A stretch of DNA of 64,000 nucleotides from Elioraea tepidiphila DSM 17972 (GTDB lineage: Bacteria > Pseudomonadota > Alphaproteobacteria > Acetobacterales > Acetobacteraceae), in NCBI RefSeq assembly GCF_000378465.1, contig NZ_KB899930.1, positions 6,165 to 70,164 on the forward strand. The letters run 5' to 3'. The notes below the pieces were generated by a model. It did no database searches. It was not told where the DNA came from and saw only the letters and a program-made list of their open reading frames with translations. The position numbers were made by a program, and so were the translations under genes. Position 1 is the first letter of the stretch. Every line of letters begins with the position of its first letter. This document shows positions 48,573-57,079 of the stretch, piece after piece.

Positions 48573-50237
48573 ATGACCGAGAGGCTTCGTATCGCGCTCG
48601 CGCAACTCAACATGCACGAGGGCGCGTTGGAGACGAATGCCGCGAGAATCCTCGATGCGCGCAGCCGGGCCGCGGCGCTTGGCGCCGATCTGGTGCTGAC
48701 GCCGGAGCTGTCGATCGCCGGTTATCCGCCCGAGGATCTCGTGATGAAGCCGGCCTTCATCGCGGCGTGCCGCGAGGGGATCGAGCGGCTCGCCGGTGCG
48801 ACGGCGGATGGCGGGCCGGGGCTCGTGGTCGGCGGGCCGTGGGTGAACGAGGGCAAGCTGCACAACGCGGCCTTTCTGCTCGATGGCGGGAAGATCACGG
48901 CCGTGCGCGCCAAGCACGAGCTGCCAAACTACGGCGTGTTCGACGACAAGCGCCATTTCGTCGCCGGCCCGGCACCTGGCCCGGTGTCGTTCCGCGGCTT
49001 CCGGCTCGGGCTGATGGTGTGCGAGGACTGGTGGCTGCCGGATGTCTGCGAGACCCTCGCCGAGAGCGGCGCCGAGGTGCTGCTCTCGATCAACGCCTCG
49101 CCCTACGAGGCGGGCAAGCGCGACACGCGGATCGGGCTCGCGGTCGGTCGGGTGGTGGAGAACGGGCTCGGCTTCGTGTTCCTCAACCAGGTGGGCGGGC
49201 AGGACGAGCTCGTGTTCGACGGCGCGTCCTTCGTGCTGAACCCCGACCGCACGGTCGCCGCGCGCCTGCCGGAGTTCGACGAGGACCTCGTGCTCACCGA
49301 GTGGACGCGCGACGGCGACCGGCTGGTCTGCGCGCCCGGCCCTGTCGCGGCGGAGGACAGCCGCGAGGAGAGCATCTGGCGCGCGATGACGCTCGGGCTC
49401 GCCGACTACGTGAACAAGAACGGCTTTCCGGGCGTGGTGCTCGGTCTCTCCGGCGGGATCGACAGCGCGGTCTCGGCGGCGGTCGCGGTCGATGCGCTGG
49501 GTGCCGAGCGGGTGCGCGCGGTGATGCTCCCGTCGCCCTACACCAGCCGCGACAGCCTGGAGGATGCCGAGGCCTGCGCCCGGCTGCTCGGCATCCGCTA
49601 CGACACGATCCCGATCACGCCGGCGATGGAGGCGTTCCACCAGGTGCTCTGCCCCGTGTTCGGCAACCGCGCGCCCGACATCACCGAGGAGAACATCCAG
49701 TCGCGCTCGCGTGGGCTGATCCTGATGGCGCTGTCGAACAAGTTCGGCGACATGGTGCTGACGACCGGCAACAAGAGCGAGATGTCGGTCGGCTACGCCA
49801 CGCTCTACGGCGACATGTGCGGCGGGTTCTCGGTGCTGAAGGACGTCTACAAGACGACCGTGTTCGCGCTCGCGCGCTGGCGCAACGCGCACCGTCCGCG
49901 CGGCGCGAGAGGGCCGGCCGGGCCCGTGATGCCGGAGCGGGTGATCACCAAGCCGCCCTCGGCCGAGCTGAAGCCGAATCAGACCGATCAGGATTCGCTG
50001 CCCCCGTACGACATGCTCGATGCGATCCTGGAAGGGCTGGTCGAGGGCGAGCAGAGCGTCGATGCGCTGGTGGCGAAGGGGCATGACCGCGCCACGGTGC
50101 TGCGCGTGTGGAAGATGCTGGATCGCGCCGAGTACAAGCGCCGCCAGGCGCCGCCGGGGGTGAAGATCTCGCCGCGTGCCTTCGGGCGCGACCGCCGCTA
50201 CCCGATCACCAACGGCTTCACGGCGCTGGTGCGATGA
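48573..50237 (+). CDS. nadE: glutamine-dependent NAD+ synthetase
   Basis: This 554-residue fusion has an N-terminal nitrilase-type glutaminase with the Glu-Lys-Cys triad (PELSIAGYPPEDL, AKHELPNYGVFDD, LMVCEDWW) and a C-terminal NAD synthetase with the P-loop LSGGIDSA near residue 293 and KSEMSVGYATLYGD near 403. It converts deamido-NAD to NAD using glutamine. ATG 48573 was chosen by family length. The stop overlaps the next gene as ATGA. Confidence 0.95.
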   Translation: MTERLRIALAQLNMHEGALETNAARILDARSRAAALGADLVLTPELSIAGYPPEDLVMKPAFIAACREGIERLAGATADGGPGLVVGGPWVNEGKLHNAAFLLDGGKITAVRAKHELPNYGVFDDKRHFVAGPAPGPVSFRGFRLGLMVCEDWWLPDVCETLAESGAEVLLSINASPYEAGKRDTRIGLAVGRVVENGLGFVFLNQVGGQDELVFDGASFVLNPDRTVAARLPEFDEDLVLTEWTRDGDRLVCAPGPVAAEDSREESIWRAMTLGLADYVNKNGFPGVVLGLSGGIDSAVSAAVAVDALGAERVRAVMLPSPYTSRDSLEDAEACARLLGIRYDTIPITPAMEAFHQVLCPVFGNRAPDITEENIQSRSRGLILMALSNKFGDMVLTTGNKSEMSVGYATLYGDMCGGFSVLKDVYKTTVFALARWRNAHRPRGARGPAGPVMPERVITKPPSAELKPNQTDQDSLPPYDMLDAILEGLVEGEQSVDALVAKGHDRATVLRVWKMLDRAEYKRRQAPPGVKISPRAFGRDRRYPITNGFTALVR

Positions 50238-50614
50238 TCGGCGATCTGTTCGCCCCCGAGGGCGGCTGGGTGGTGCGCATCCGCGACCACTCGGCCGAGA
50301 CCGAGGACGAGGCGATCGAGGATGTGCGCGGCTTCGAGAGCCTGATGCACGCCAATGCCTTCGCGCGCGCCTATGTGCGCGACAGCATCGAGCGCTGCCG
50401 CGTGCCGGACGCGACGCCCGAGGAGGTGCTGGGCGACTGGCATGCCTTCGGCGAGGATGCCGAGGTGCTGGAGGCGGGCGAGCAGGGCTGGTCCAGCTCC
50501 AGCGAGCTCGCCTTCTTCGCGCGCACTCCGGCGCCGTCGGGCAGCATCGAGCGCGACTGGCGCGGGCTCGATCCGCGCCGCAACGAGACCGACGAAGACG
50601 ACGACGATGAGTGA
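50234..50614 (+). CDS. hypothetical acidic protein between nadE and gltX
   Basis: This 126-residue soluble protein is acidic, with HANAFARAYVRDSIERCR near residues 38-55, an EVLGDWHAFGEDAEV segment and a final Asp/Glu-rich tail. It starts within the nadE stop (ATGA), and its last 8 bases overlap the gltX start, so all three genes are coupled. Codon bias supports it being real. I do not recognise the family. Confidence 0.75.
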   Translation: MIGDLFAPEGGWVVRIRDHSAETEDEAIEDVRGFESLMHANAFARAYVRDSIERCRVPDATPEEVLGDWHAFGEDAEVLEAGEQGWSSSSELAFFARTPAPSGSIERDWRGLDPRRNETDEDDDDE

Positions 50615-51974
50615 GGACGGGCGCGCGGCGGTTCGCGTCCGCTTCGCCCCGTCGCCGACCGGCTACCTGCATGTCGGCAACGCGCGCGTCGCGCTCGCCA
50701 ACTGGCTGTTCGCGCGCCGGCACGGCGGCGCCTTCGTGCTGCGCCTCGACGATACCGACACGACGCGCTGCAAGCCCGAATACGAGGCGGCGATCGAGGA
50801 GGATCTGCGCTGGCTCGGCCTTGCCTGGGACGAGGGGCCGATCCGCCAGCGCGACCGCCTTGCCGCCTACGCGGCCGCGGCCGAGCGGCTGAAGAACGCC
50901 GGCCGCCTCTACCCCTGCTGGGAGAGCGAGGAGGAACTCGCCTTCAAGCGCAACCAGCGCCTCAAGCGCGGCTTGGCACCGATCTACGACCGCGCCGCGC
51001 TGGCGATGACCGAGGACCAGCGCGCGCGCGCCTTCGCCTCCGGCCGGCCGCCCTACTGGCGCTTCCGCCTCTCCGCCGGCGAGACCGCCTGGGACGACCT
51101 CGTGCTCGGCCGCCGCGCGGTCAAGCTGCCGGCGGTGTCCGACCCGGTGCTGATCCGCGCCGACGGCACGCCGCTCTACACCTTCGCCTCGGTGGTGGAC
51201 GACCTGGAGATGGGGATCACCCACATCATCCGCGGCGAGGACCACATCACCAACTCGGGCGTGCAGCGTGATATCATGGCCGCCCTCGGCGCCGACCCGG
51301 AGGCGATCCGGCTCGCCCATCTGCCGCTGCTGGTGGGCAGCGAGGGCGAGCCCCTCTCCAAGCGCATCGGCTCGCTGTCGCTGCGTGCGCTGCGCGCCGA
51401 CGGCATCGAGCCCGCCGCACTCGGCGCCTATCTTGCGCGGCTCGGCACGCCCGACGATCTCGCCCCGGCCGATCTCGCGACCCTGGCGGCCGGCTTCGAT
51501 CTCGGGCGGATCAGCCACAGCCCCGGGCGCTTCGACGCGGCGCAACTGCTGGCGCTCAACCGCAAGGTGCTGCACGCGACCCCGTTCGATGCCGTGCGCG
51601 ACCGGCTGCCCGAGGGGGCCACCGAGGCGTTCTGGCTCGCCGTGCGCGGCAATCTCGACCTGGTGCGCGAGGCCCGCCATTGGTGGGAGGTCGTCTCCGG
51701 GACGATCGTGCCGCCGCCGCTGGAGGGCGAGGGCGGCTACCTGCGCGCGGCCGTCGCCGTCCTGCCGCCCGAGCCGTGGGACGGCGCCACCGCCAAGGCG
51801 TGGGCCGCCGCGCTCGCCGCGGCCACGGGCCGCAAGGGCCGCGCGCTCTGGCGCCCGCTCCGCCTCGCGCTCACGGGCGAGGAGCACGGGCCGGACATGG
51901 CCGCCCTGCTTCCCCTGATCGGCCGGGATCGCGTAGTCTCCCGGCTCAACCTGGCCGCAGGAGCCGCCCCGTGA
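50607..51974 (+). CDS. gltX: glutamyl-tRNA synthetase
   Basis: This 455-residue class I synthetase has the HIGH-type motif HVGNAR within RFAPSPTGYLHVGNAR near the N-terminus, DDTDTTR, and the KMSKS-type motif EPLSKRIGS near 250. It charges tRNA(Glu) and, in bacteria lacking GlnRS, possibly tRNA(Gln). ATG 50607 lies inside the preceding gene's end. Confidence 0.94.
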   Translation: MSEDGRAAVRVRFAPSPTGYLHVGNARVALANWLFARRHGGAFVLRLDDTDTTRCKPEYEAAIEEDLRWLGLAWDEGPIRQRDRLAAYAAAAERLKNAGRLYPCWESEEELAFKRNQRLKRGLAPIYDRAALAMTEDQRARAFASGRPPYWRFRLSAGETAWDDLVLGRRAVKLPAVSDPVLIRADGTPLYTFASVVDDLEMGITHIIRGEDHITNSGVQRDIMAALGADPEAIRLAHLPLLVGSEGEPLSKRIGSLSLRALRADGIEPAALGAYLARLGTPDDLAPADLATLAAGFDLGRISHSPGRFDAAQLLALNRKVLHATPFDAVRDRLPEGATEAFWLAVRGNLDLVREARHWWEVVSGTIVPPPLEGEGGYLRAAVAVLPPEPWDGATAKAWAAALAAATGRKGRALWRPLRLALTGEEHGPDMAALLPLIGRDRVVSRLNLAAGAAP

Positions 51975-51990
51975 TCTGTCCCCGCGCGAT

Positions 51991-52019
51991 TTGACCGACC
52001 CTCGCGCCTGACCCATACC
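51991..52019 (+). promoter_or_regulatory. candidate promoter upstream of cysS
   Basis: TTGACC (51991-51996) and CATACC (52014-52019) are separated by 17 bases, in the 74-base gap before cysS. The -35 is good and the -10 weak. It would start a transcript about 25 bases before the ATG. Confidence 0.35.
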
Positions 52020-52048
52020 CGGGGCATTGCCCCGCACGGACCGGACAG

Positions 52049-53404
52049 ATGACGGATCTCACGCTCTACAACTCCGCCACGCGGACGAAGGAACGCTTCC
52101 AGCCGATCGACCCGGCGCATGTGCGCCTCTATGTCTGCGGCCCGACCGTCTATGACCGCGCGCATATCGGCAACGCGCGCCCCGTCGTGGTGTTCGACGT
52201 GCTGGTGCGCCTGCTGCGCCGGCTCTATCCGCGCGTCACCTATGTGCGCAACGTCACCGACGTGGACGACAAGATCATGGCGGCGGCGCGCGAACGGGGC
52301 GAGCCGATCGAGGCGGTGACGGAACGCACGCTCCACTGGTTCCACGAGGACATGGCGGCGCTCGGCGCGCTGCCGCCGGATGTCGAGCCGCGCGCGACCG
52401 AGACCATCGCCGAGATGATCGCGCTGATCGAGCGGCTGATCGCCAACGGCCACGCCTATGTGGCCGACGGGCACGTGCTGTTCGACGTGCCGTCCTTCCC
52501 GCGGTACGGCGCGCTCTCGAACCGCACGCCGGACGAGATGGAGGCGGGCGCGCGGGTGGATGTCGCGCCCTACAAGCGCTCGCCCTACGACTTCGTGCTG
52601 TGGAAGCCCTCGACGCCGGACCAGCCGGGCTGGGCGAGCCCCTGGGGCCGCGGCCGGCCGGGCTGGCACATCGAGTGCAGCGCGATGGCGTGGCGCCATC
52701 TCGGCGAGGAGTTCGACATCCACGGCGGCGGGCTGGACCTGATCTTTCCGCACCACGAGAACGAGATCGCGCAGTCGGTGTGCGCGTTTCCGGGCAGCCG
52801 CTTCGCGCGCGTGTGGATGCACAACGGCATGCTGCTGGTCGGCGGCGAGAAGATGTCGAAGAGCCTCGGCAACTTCACGACCGTCGAGGAGGTGCTGCGG
52901 CATGGCGACTGGGCCGGCGAGGCGTTCCGACTGCTGCTCTTGAAGACGCATTACCGGATGCCGCTCGACTACTCCGAGGCGGCGCTGGCGGAGGCCCGGC
53001 GCGAGCTCGACCGGTTCTATCGCGCGCTCGAGCACGCGGGCGAGCCGGACGCGGCCGAGATGCTGCCAGGGCCGGTGCTGGCGGCGCTGCTCGACGACCT
53101 GAACACGCCGGCGGCATTGGCGGCGATGCATGCGCTCGCGGACCGCGCGGTCGCGGGGGATGCGCGCGCGGGCGCCGATCTGCGCGCGGCGGCGGATGTG
53201 CTCGGCCTGTTGCCGCGCACGGCCGCGGCATGGTTCCGCGGTGACGGCAACGTCGCGTGGATCGAGGACGCGATCGCGAGGCGTCTTGCCGCCCGCAAGG
53301 CGCGGGACTTCGCCACCGCGGACGCGATCCGCGCCGATCTTCTGGCGAAGGGCATCGTGCTGGAGGACGGGCCGCAGGGCACGACCTGGAGGCGCGCGTC
53401 GTGA
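52049..53404 (+). CDS. cysS: cysteinyl-tRNA synthetase
   Basis: This 451-residue class I synthetase has [16 protein letters not shown] (zinc Cys and HIGH-type motif) near residues 30-45, further zinc-binding residues in HIECSAM and HHENEIAQ, and KMSKS within [11 protein letters not shown] near 271. It charges tRNA(Cys). Its stop overlaps cimA as GTGA. Confidence 0.96.
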   Translation: MTDLTLYNSATRTKERFQPIDPAHVRLYVCGPTVYDRAHIGNARPVVVFDVLVRLLRRLYPRVTYVRNVTDVDDKIMAAARERGEPIEAVTERTLHWFHEDMAALGALPPDVEPRATETIAEMIALIERLIANGHAYVADGHVLFDVPSFPRYGALSNRTPDEMEAGARVDVAPYKRSPYDFVLWKPSTPDQPGWASPWGRGRPGWHIECSAMAWRHLGEEFDIHGGGLDLIFPHHENEIAQSVCAFPGSRFARVWMHNGMLLVGGEKMSKSLGNFTTVEEVLRHGDWAGEAFRLLLLKTHYRMPLDYSEAALAEARRELDRFYRALEHAGEPDAAEMLPGPVLAALLDDLNTPAALAAMHALADRAVAGDARAGADLRAAADVLGLLPRTAAAWFRGDGNVAWIEDAIARRLAARKARDFATADAIRADLLAKGIVLEDGPQGTTWRRAS

Positions 53405-54978
53405 GCGCGCGCATCCACATCTACGACTGCACGCTGCGCGACGGCCAGCAGATGCAGGGCATCGACTGGGGGGTGGCCGACAAGCAGGCGATCGCGCGGG
53501 CACTCGATGCCTTCGGCGTCGATACCGTCGAAGGCGGCTGGCCCGGCGCGAACCCGATCGACGACGCCTTCTTCGCCGACCCCCCGCCGCTGCGCACGGC
53601 GCGCCTCTCGGCCTTCGGCATGACGCGCCGCTCCGGCCGCTCCGCTGGCAACGATCCGGGCCTCGCCGCGGTGTTCGCCGCGCGCACGCCCGTGGTGACG
53701 CTGGTCGGCAAGACCTGGGACTACCACGCCGAAGTGGCGCTCGGCGTCTCCCTCGACGAGAACCTCGCCATGATCGCCGACAGCGTCGCCGAGGCCGCGC
53801 GCCGCGGCGAGGCGATGTTCGACGCCGAGCACTTCTTCGACGGCTACAAGCGCAACCGTTCTTACGCGCTCGCCGCGATCACCGCCGCGCATCAGGCGGG
53901 GGCGCGCTGGATCGTGCTCTGCGACACCAATGGCGGGGCGCTGCCGCACGAGGTCGAGGCGATCGTCGCCGAGGTCGCCAAGATCATCCCCGGCGAGCAG
54001 CTCGGCTTCCATGGCCATGACGACACCGGCAACGGGGTCGCCAACACCCTCGCCGCGGTGCGCGCCGGCTGCCGCCAGGTGCAGGGCACGATCAACGGCA
54101 TCGGCGAGCGCTGCGGCAATGCCAACCTGATCAGCATCATCCCGACCCTGATGCTGAAGATGGGCTACACCACCGGCATCACGCCGGAGGCGCTGCGCGG
54201 CATAACCAAGCTCTCCCGCGCACTCGACGAGCGGCTGAACCGCGCACCCAATCGCGGCGCACCTTACGTTGGCGAGTCCGCCTTCGCCCACAAGGGCGGC
54301 CTGCACGTCTCGGCCGTGCAGCGCGACCCCACCACCTACGAGCACATCCCGCCCGAGACCGTCGGCAACCGCCGCCACATCGTCGTCTCCGACCAGTCGG
54401 GGCGGTCGAACATCCTCTCGCGCCTCACCGAGGTCGGCATCGAGATCGACCCCGACGATGTGCGCATCCGCCGCATCCTCGACGAGGTGAAGGCGAAGGA
54501 GTTCGCGGGCTATGCCTATGACGGCGCCGAGGCGAGCTTCGAGCTGCTCGCGCGCCGCGTGCTCGGCACCGTGCCGGAGTATTTCCGCCTGGAATCGTTC
54601 CGCACGCTGGTGGAACGGCGCGGCGAGCACGAGGAGCCGCTCTCCGAGGCGACGCTGAAACTGATCGTGAAGGGCGAGCGCGTGCTGACGGTGGCCGAGG
54701 GCAACGGCCCCGTGAACGCGCTCGATGCCGCGCTGCGCAAGGCGCTGCTGCCGCACTACCCGGCGGTCGCGAGCCTGCGCCTGGTGGACTACAAGGTGCG
54801 CATCCTGACGCCGGATCAGGCGACCGCGGCGACGACGCGCGTGATGATCGAGAGCGAGGGCAACGGCGGCGGGCGCTGGAGCACGGTCGGCGTCTCCGGC
54901 AACGTGATCGAGGCCTCGTTCGGGGCTCTCGGGGATGCCGTCACCTATCTGCTGATGCGCGAGGGCGTGGCGGCCTGA
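53401..54978 (+). CDS. cimA: (R)-citramalate synthase
   Basis: This 525-residue DRE-TIM metallolyase has YDCTLRDGQQMQGI (catalytic Arg-Asp) at residues 8-21, FHGHDDTGNGVANTLAA (metal-binding His pair) near 203, a NGIGERCGNANL segment, and a C-terminal LeuA-type regulatory dimerisation domain. The TIGR00977-like layout indicates citramalate synthase, which condenses pyruvate and acetyl-CoA towards isoleucine. GTG 53401 overlaps the cysS stop. Confidence 0.92.
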   Translation: MSARIHIYDCTLRDGQQMQGIDWGVADKQAIARALDAFGVDTVEGGWPGANPIDDAFFADPPPLRTARLSAFGMTRRSGRSAGNDPGLAAVFAARTPVVTLVGKTWDYHAEVALGVSLDENLAMIADSVAEAARRGEAMFDAEHFFDGYKRNRSYALAAITAAHQAGARWIVLCDTNGGALPHEVEAIVAEVAKIIPGEQLGFHGHDDTGNGVANTLAAVRAGCRQVQGTINGIGERCGNANLISIIPTLMLKMGYTTGITPEALRGITKLSRALDERLNRAPNRGAPYVGESAFAHKGGLHVSAVQRDPTTYEHIPPETVGNRRHIVVSDQSGRSNILSRLTEVGIEIDPDDVRIRRILDEVKAKEFAGYAYDGAEASFELLARRVLGTVPEYFRLESFRTLVERRGEHEEPLSEATLKLIVKGERVLTVAEGNGPVNALDAALRKALLPHYPAVASLRLVDYKVRILTPDQATAATTRVMIESEGNGGGRWSTVGVSGNVIEASFGALGDAVTYLLMREGVAA

Positions 54979-55016
54979 GCGGCGCGGCCGGGAGAGCGCC
55001 CGTCCGCAGCGCGGAC

Positions 55017-55044
55017 TTGACTATCCCCTCCTGGAGGATAGGAT
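55017..55044 (+). promoter_or_regulatory. promoter with embedded inverted-repeat operator for the metal-sensor gene
   Basis: TTGACT (55017-55022) and TAGGAT (55039-55044) are spaced by 16 bases. Between and across them CTATCC (55021-55026) and GGATAG (55036-55041) form a perfect inverted repeat around CCTCCTGGA, which is itself a small palindrome. G/C-tract inverted repeats of this kind are typical of CsoR/RcnR sites. Transcription would start at or very near the ATG at 55051. Confidence 0.6.
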
Positions 55045-55050
55045 GATCGC

Positions 55051-55338
55051 ATGAAGCACGACCCGCACGCGGGCGGCATCCGCCACGCCAGCCACGCCGA
55101 CATCGTCAAGCGGCTGCGCCGCGCCGAAGGCCACCTGCGCGCGGTGGTCGGCATGATCGACGACGGCCGTCCCTGTCTCGAGCTCGCCCAGCAGCTCCAT
55201 GCGATCGAACGCGCGATCGGCAACGCCAAGCGCGAACTGATCCAGGATCATATCGACCATTGCCTCGACCGCGCGATCGAAGAGGGCAAGGCGGAAGCGG
55301 CCCTCGCCGAGTTCCGCGCCCTGACCAAGTTCCTCTGA
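55051..55338 (+). CDS. CsoR/RcnR/FrmR-family metal-sensing repressor
   Basis: This 95-residue all-helical protein has the DUF156 core IVKRLRRAEGHLRAVVGMIDD (residues 18-38). Residues C42, H67 and C71 have the exact spacing (25 and 4) of the metal ligands in CsoR and InrS, unlike the H-C-H-H set of RcnR. A His-rich N-terminus (H3, H6, H12, H15) may add a ligand. It should repress its own promoter and the NicO exporter that follows 26 bases later. Cu(I) or Ni(II) are the likely signals. Confidence 0.88.
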   Translation: MKHDPHAGGIRHASHADIVKRLRRAEGHLRAVVGMIDDGRPCLELAQQLHAIERAIGNAKRELIQDHIDHCLDRAIEEGKAEAALAEFRALTKFL

Positions 55339-55364
55339 GGGCCGGAGCGGGGCGGGAGCGCGCC

Positions 55365-56147
55365 ATGGAAGGCGGCATCTTTTCGGCGGTCGCGGCAGGC
55401 GGAACCGCGCCCTTGCTCTGGCTGCCCGCCGCTTTCGCCCTCGGTGCGCTGCACGCCCTCGAGCCCGGGCACGCGAAGTCGATGATGGCGGGCTTCGTCA
55501 TCGCCACGCGCGGCACGCCGGCGCAGGGCGTGGTGCTCGGCCTCGCCGCGGCCCTCTCGCACTCCCTTGTCGTGTGGGGGCTCGTGCTCGCCGCCTTCGC
55601 GGGCGGGCTCGATCGGGTACCCGCCGCCTGGCTGCCCTGGTTCTCGCTCGCCGGCGGCGTGGTGGTGCTCGCGGTCGCAGCCTGGCTTGCCCGCGGCCTC
55701 GTCGCGGAGCGGGATCACCACCATGCCCACCACCATGGGGCCGGCCACCCCCATCACCACGACTATGAGCACGGCCACGCGCACCACCATCACGCCACGC
55801 CGACAGGACGACGCGTCGGTTGGCGCGCGGTGATCGCCGCCGGCTTCGGCGGCGGGCTCGCGCCCTGCCCGGGCGCGCTCGTCGTGCTGGCGCTGGCGCT
55901 GCAGGCCGGGGCGGCGGCCCTCGGGCTTGCCATGGTCGCCGTGTTCTCGATCGGCCTCGGCGTCGTGCTCAGCGGCGTCGCGCTCGCCGCCGCCCTCTCG
56001 CTTCGCCTCGCCTCCTCGGCCGGTGGCGAACAGCGCTTCGCCCGCCTCGCCGAGACCCTGCCCTGGGCCTCGGTCGCGGTGATGGCGGTCGCGGGCGTCT
56101 ACACGATCGGTCGTGCCCTGCTCGCGCTCGGCCAAGCCGGCGGCTGA
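55365..56147 (+). CDS. NicO-family nickel/cobalt exporter (RcnA-like)
   Basis: This 260-residue membrane protein has six helices, with the conserved [14 protein letters not shown] near residues 26-39 (His and acidic residues that bind metal), and a cytoplasmic loop near 115-140 that is almost all His, Gly and Ala ([15 protein letters not shown]). The second half starts with [14 protein letters not shown]. It probably exports Ni2+/Co2+ under control of the upstream repressor. Confidence 0.88.
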   Translation: MEGGIFSAVAAGGTAPLLWLPAAFALGALHALEPGHAKSMMAGFVIATRGTPAQGVVLGLAAALSHSLVVWGLVLAAFAGGLDRVPAAWLPWFSLAGGVVVLAVAAWLARGLVAERDHHHAHHHGAGHPHHHDYEHGHAHHHHATPTGRRVGWRAVIAAGFGGGLAPCPGALVVLALALQAGAAALGLAMVAVFSIGLGVVLSGVALAAALSLRLASSAGGEQRFARLAETLPWASVAVMAVAGVYTIGRALLALGQAGG

Positions 56148-56238
56148 GCACGCGCGCATCCTCCCCCCTTCCGGTCCCTCCCCGCCGCGCTGTTCGCTGG
56201 CCGTGCCCGTCCACGAGCACGCCCAGGAGGAAACGACG

Positions 56239-56589
56239 ATGCGCAGGATGATCCTCACGCTGGCCCTCGGCACAGTGCTGGGAGGCACCGCCATGGCCCA
56301 GCATGCCCATCACGGCAGCGCCCCGGCCGCCGAGGCGGACAGCACGCGCGCGTTCCGGGACGCCAATGCGCGGATGCACCGCGAGATGGACATCCGCTAC
56401 TCCGGCAACGCCGACATCGACTTCGTGCGCGGCATGATCCCGCACCACCAGGGCGCGATCGACATGGCGCGCGTGGTCCTGCAGCACGGGCGCGATCCGG
56501 AGGTGCGCAAGCTCGCCGAGGAGATCATCAAGGCGCAGGAGGCGGAGATCGCGCAGATGCGCGCGATCCTGCGCCGCCTCGGCGGATGA
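56239..56589 (+). CDS. DUF305 exported protein
   Basis: This 116-residue protein has a signal peptide (residues 1-20, ending TAMAQ), a short His-rich stretch (HAHHG) and a four-helix DUF305/ferritin-like domain with [16 protein letters not shown] near 66-81 and [17 protein letters not shown]305 proteins such as CopM bind copper or silver in the periplasm. AGGAGG lies just upstream of ATG 56239. Its end is part of a 41-bp tandem duplication. Confidence 0.88.
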   Translation: MRRMILTLALGTVLGGTAMAQHAHHGSAPAAEADSTRAFRDANARMHREMDIRYSGNADIDFVRGMIPHHQGAIDMARVVLQHGRDPEVRKLAEEIIKAQEAEIAQMRAILRRLGG

Positions 56590-56628
56590 TCGCGCAGATG
56601 CGCGCGATCCTGCGCCGCCTCGGCGGAT
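56547..56628. repeat. 41-bp perfect tandem duplication at a gene junction
   Basis: Bases 56547-56587 are repeated exactly at 56588-56628; the start of a third copy matches for about 9 bases. The unit covers the last 13 codons of the DUF305 gene and the stop/start junction with the cytochrome gene. Because 41 is not a multiple of 3, the second copy is read from a new ATG (56586). Confidence 0.95.
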
Positions 56629-56630
56629 GA
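56586..56630 (+). other. 14-codon mini-ORF created by the duplication
   Basis: ATG 56586 overlaps the DUF305 stop, and the frame runs to TGA 56628-56630, which overlaps the cytochrome ATG at 56627. Its product, [14 protein letters not shown], repeats the DUF305 C-terminus. It could act as a translational bridge between the two genes. No evidence that the peptide itself matters. Confidence 0.5.
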
Positions 56631-57040
56631 TCGCGCGCGCGGCGTTCGCCGGCGTGCTTCTGCTCGCCGCGGAGGCCGTTGCCGCACGCGATCTCCAGCG
56701 TGGCCGGGCGGTGTATGTCGAGCACTGCGCCGCCTGCCACGGCGCCCGGCTGGAGGGCCAGCCGGACTGGCAGGTGCGCGGGCCGGACGGGCTGTTGCCG
56801 GCGCCGCCGCACGACGCCTCCGGCCACACCTGGCATCACGGCGACGACACGCTCTTCCGCATCGTGCGCGACGGTATGGCCGCACTGGTGCCCGGCTACC
56901 GGACGACCATGCCGGCCTATGCCGGGGTGCTGAGCGACGCCGAGATCCGCGACGTGCTCGCCTGGATCCGCTCCACCTGGCCGCCGAGGCTCCAGGCGAT
57001 CCAGGCCGAGATCACCGCCCGCGAACGCGCGCGCCGCTGA
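56627..57040 (+). CDS. monohaem c-type cytochrome
   Basis: This 137-residue protein has a signal peptide (residues 1-20), a CAACH haem-binding motif at 34-38, and a likely axial Met in RTTMPAYAG near 95. It ends with the typical DVLAWIRSTWP helix. It is a periplasmic electron carrier or sensor. It is translationally linked to DUF305 through the duplicated junction and fits the metal/oxidation module upstream. Confidence 0.9.
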   Translation: MIARAAFAGVLLLAAEAVAARDLQRGRAVYVEHCAACHGARLEGQPDWQVRGPDGLLPAPPHDASGHTWHHGDDTLFRIVRDGMAALVPGYRTTMPAYAGVLSDAEIRDVLAWIRSTWPPRLQAIQAEITARERARR

Positions 57041-57079
57041 GCCGTTGCCCGGCGACGCCACCCGTCCTATCCCGCCGCC

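Noticed and set aside
48498-52037. Minus-strand open frame of about 1179 codons opposite nadE and gltX
   Set aside because: Low-complexity Arg/His/Gln-rich translation with no domain, no ribosome site; the plus-strand genes are well supported enzymes.
55021-55041. Rho-independent terminator of cimA
   Set aside because: The inverted repeat has a 9-base loop, no T-run, and overlaps good -35/-10 boxes of the metal-sensor gene, so an operator fits better.
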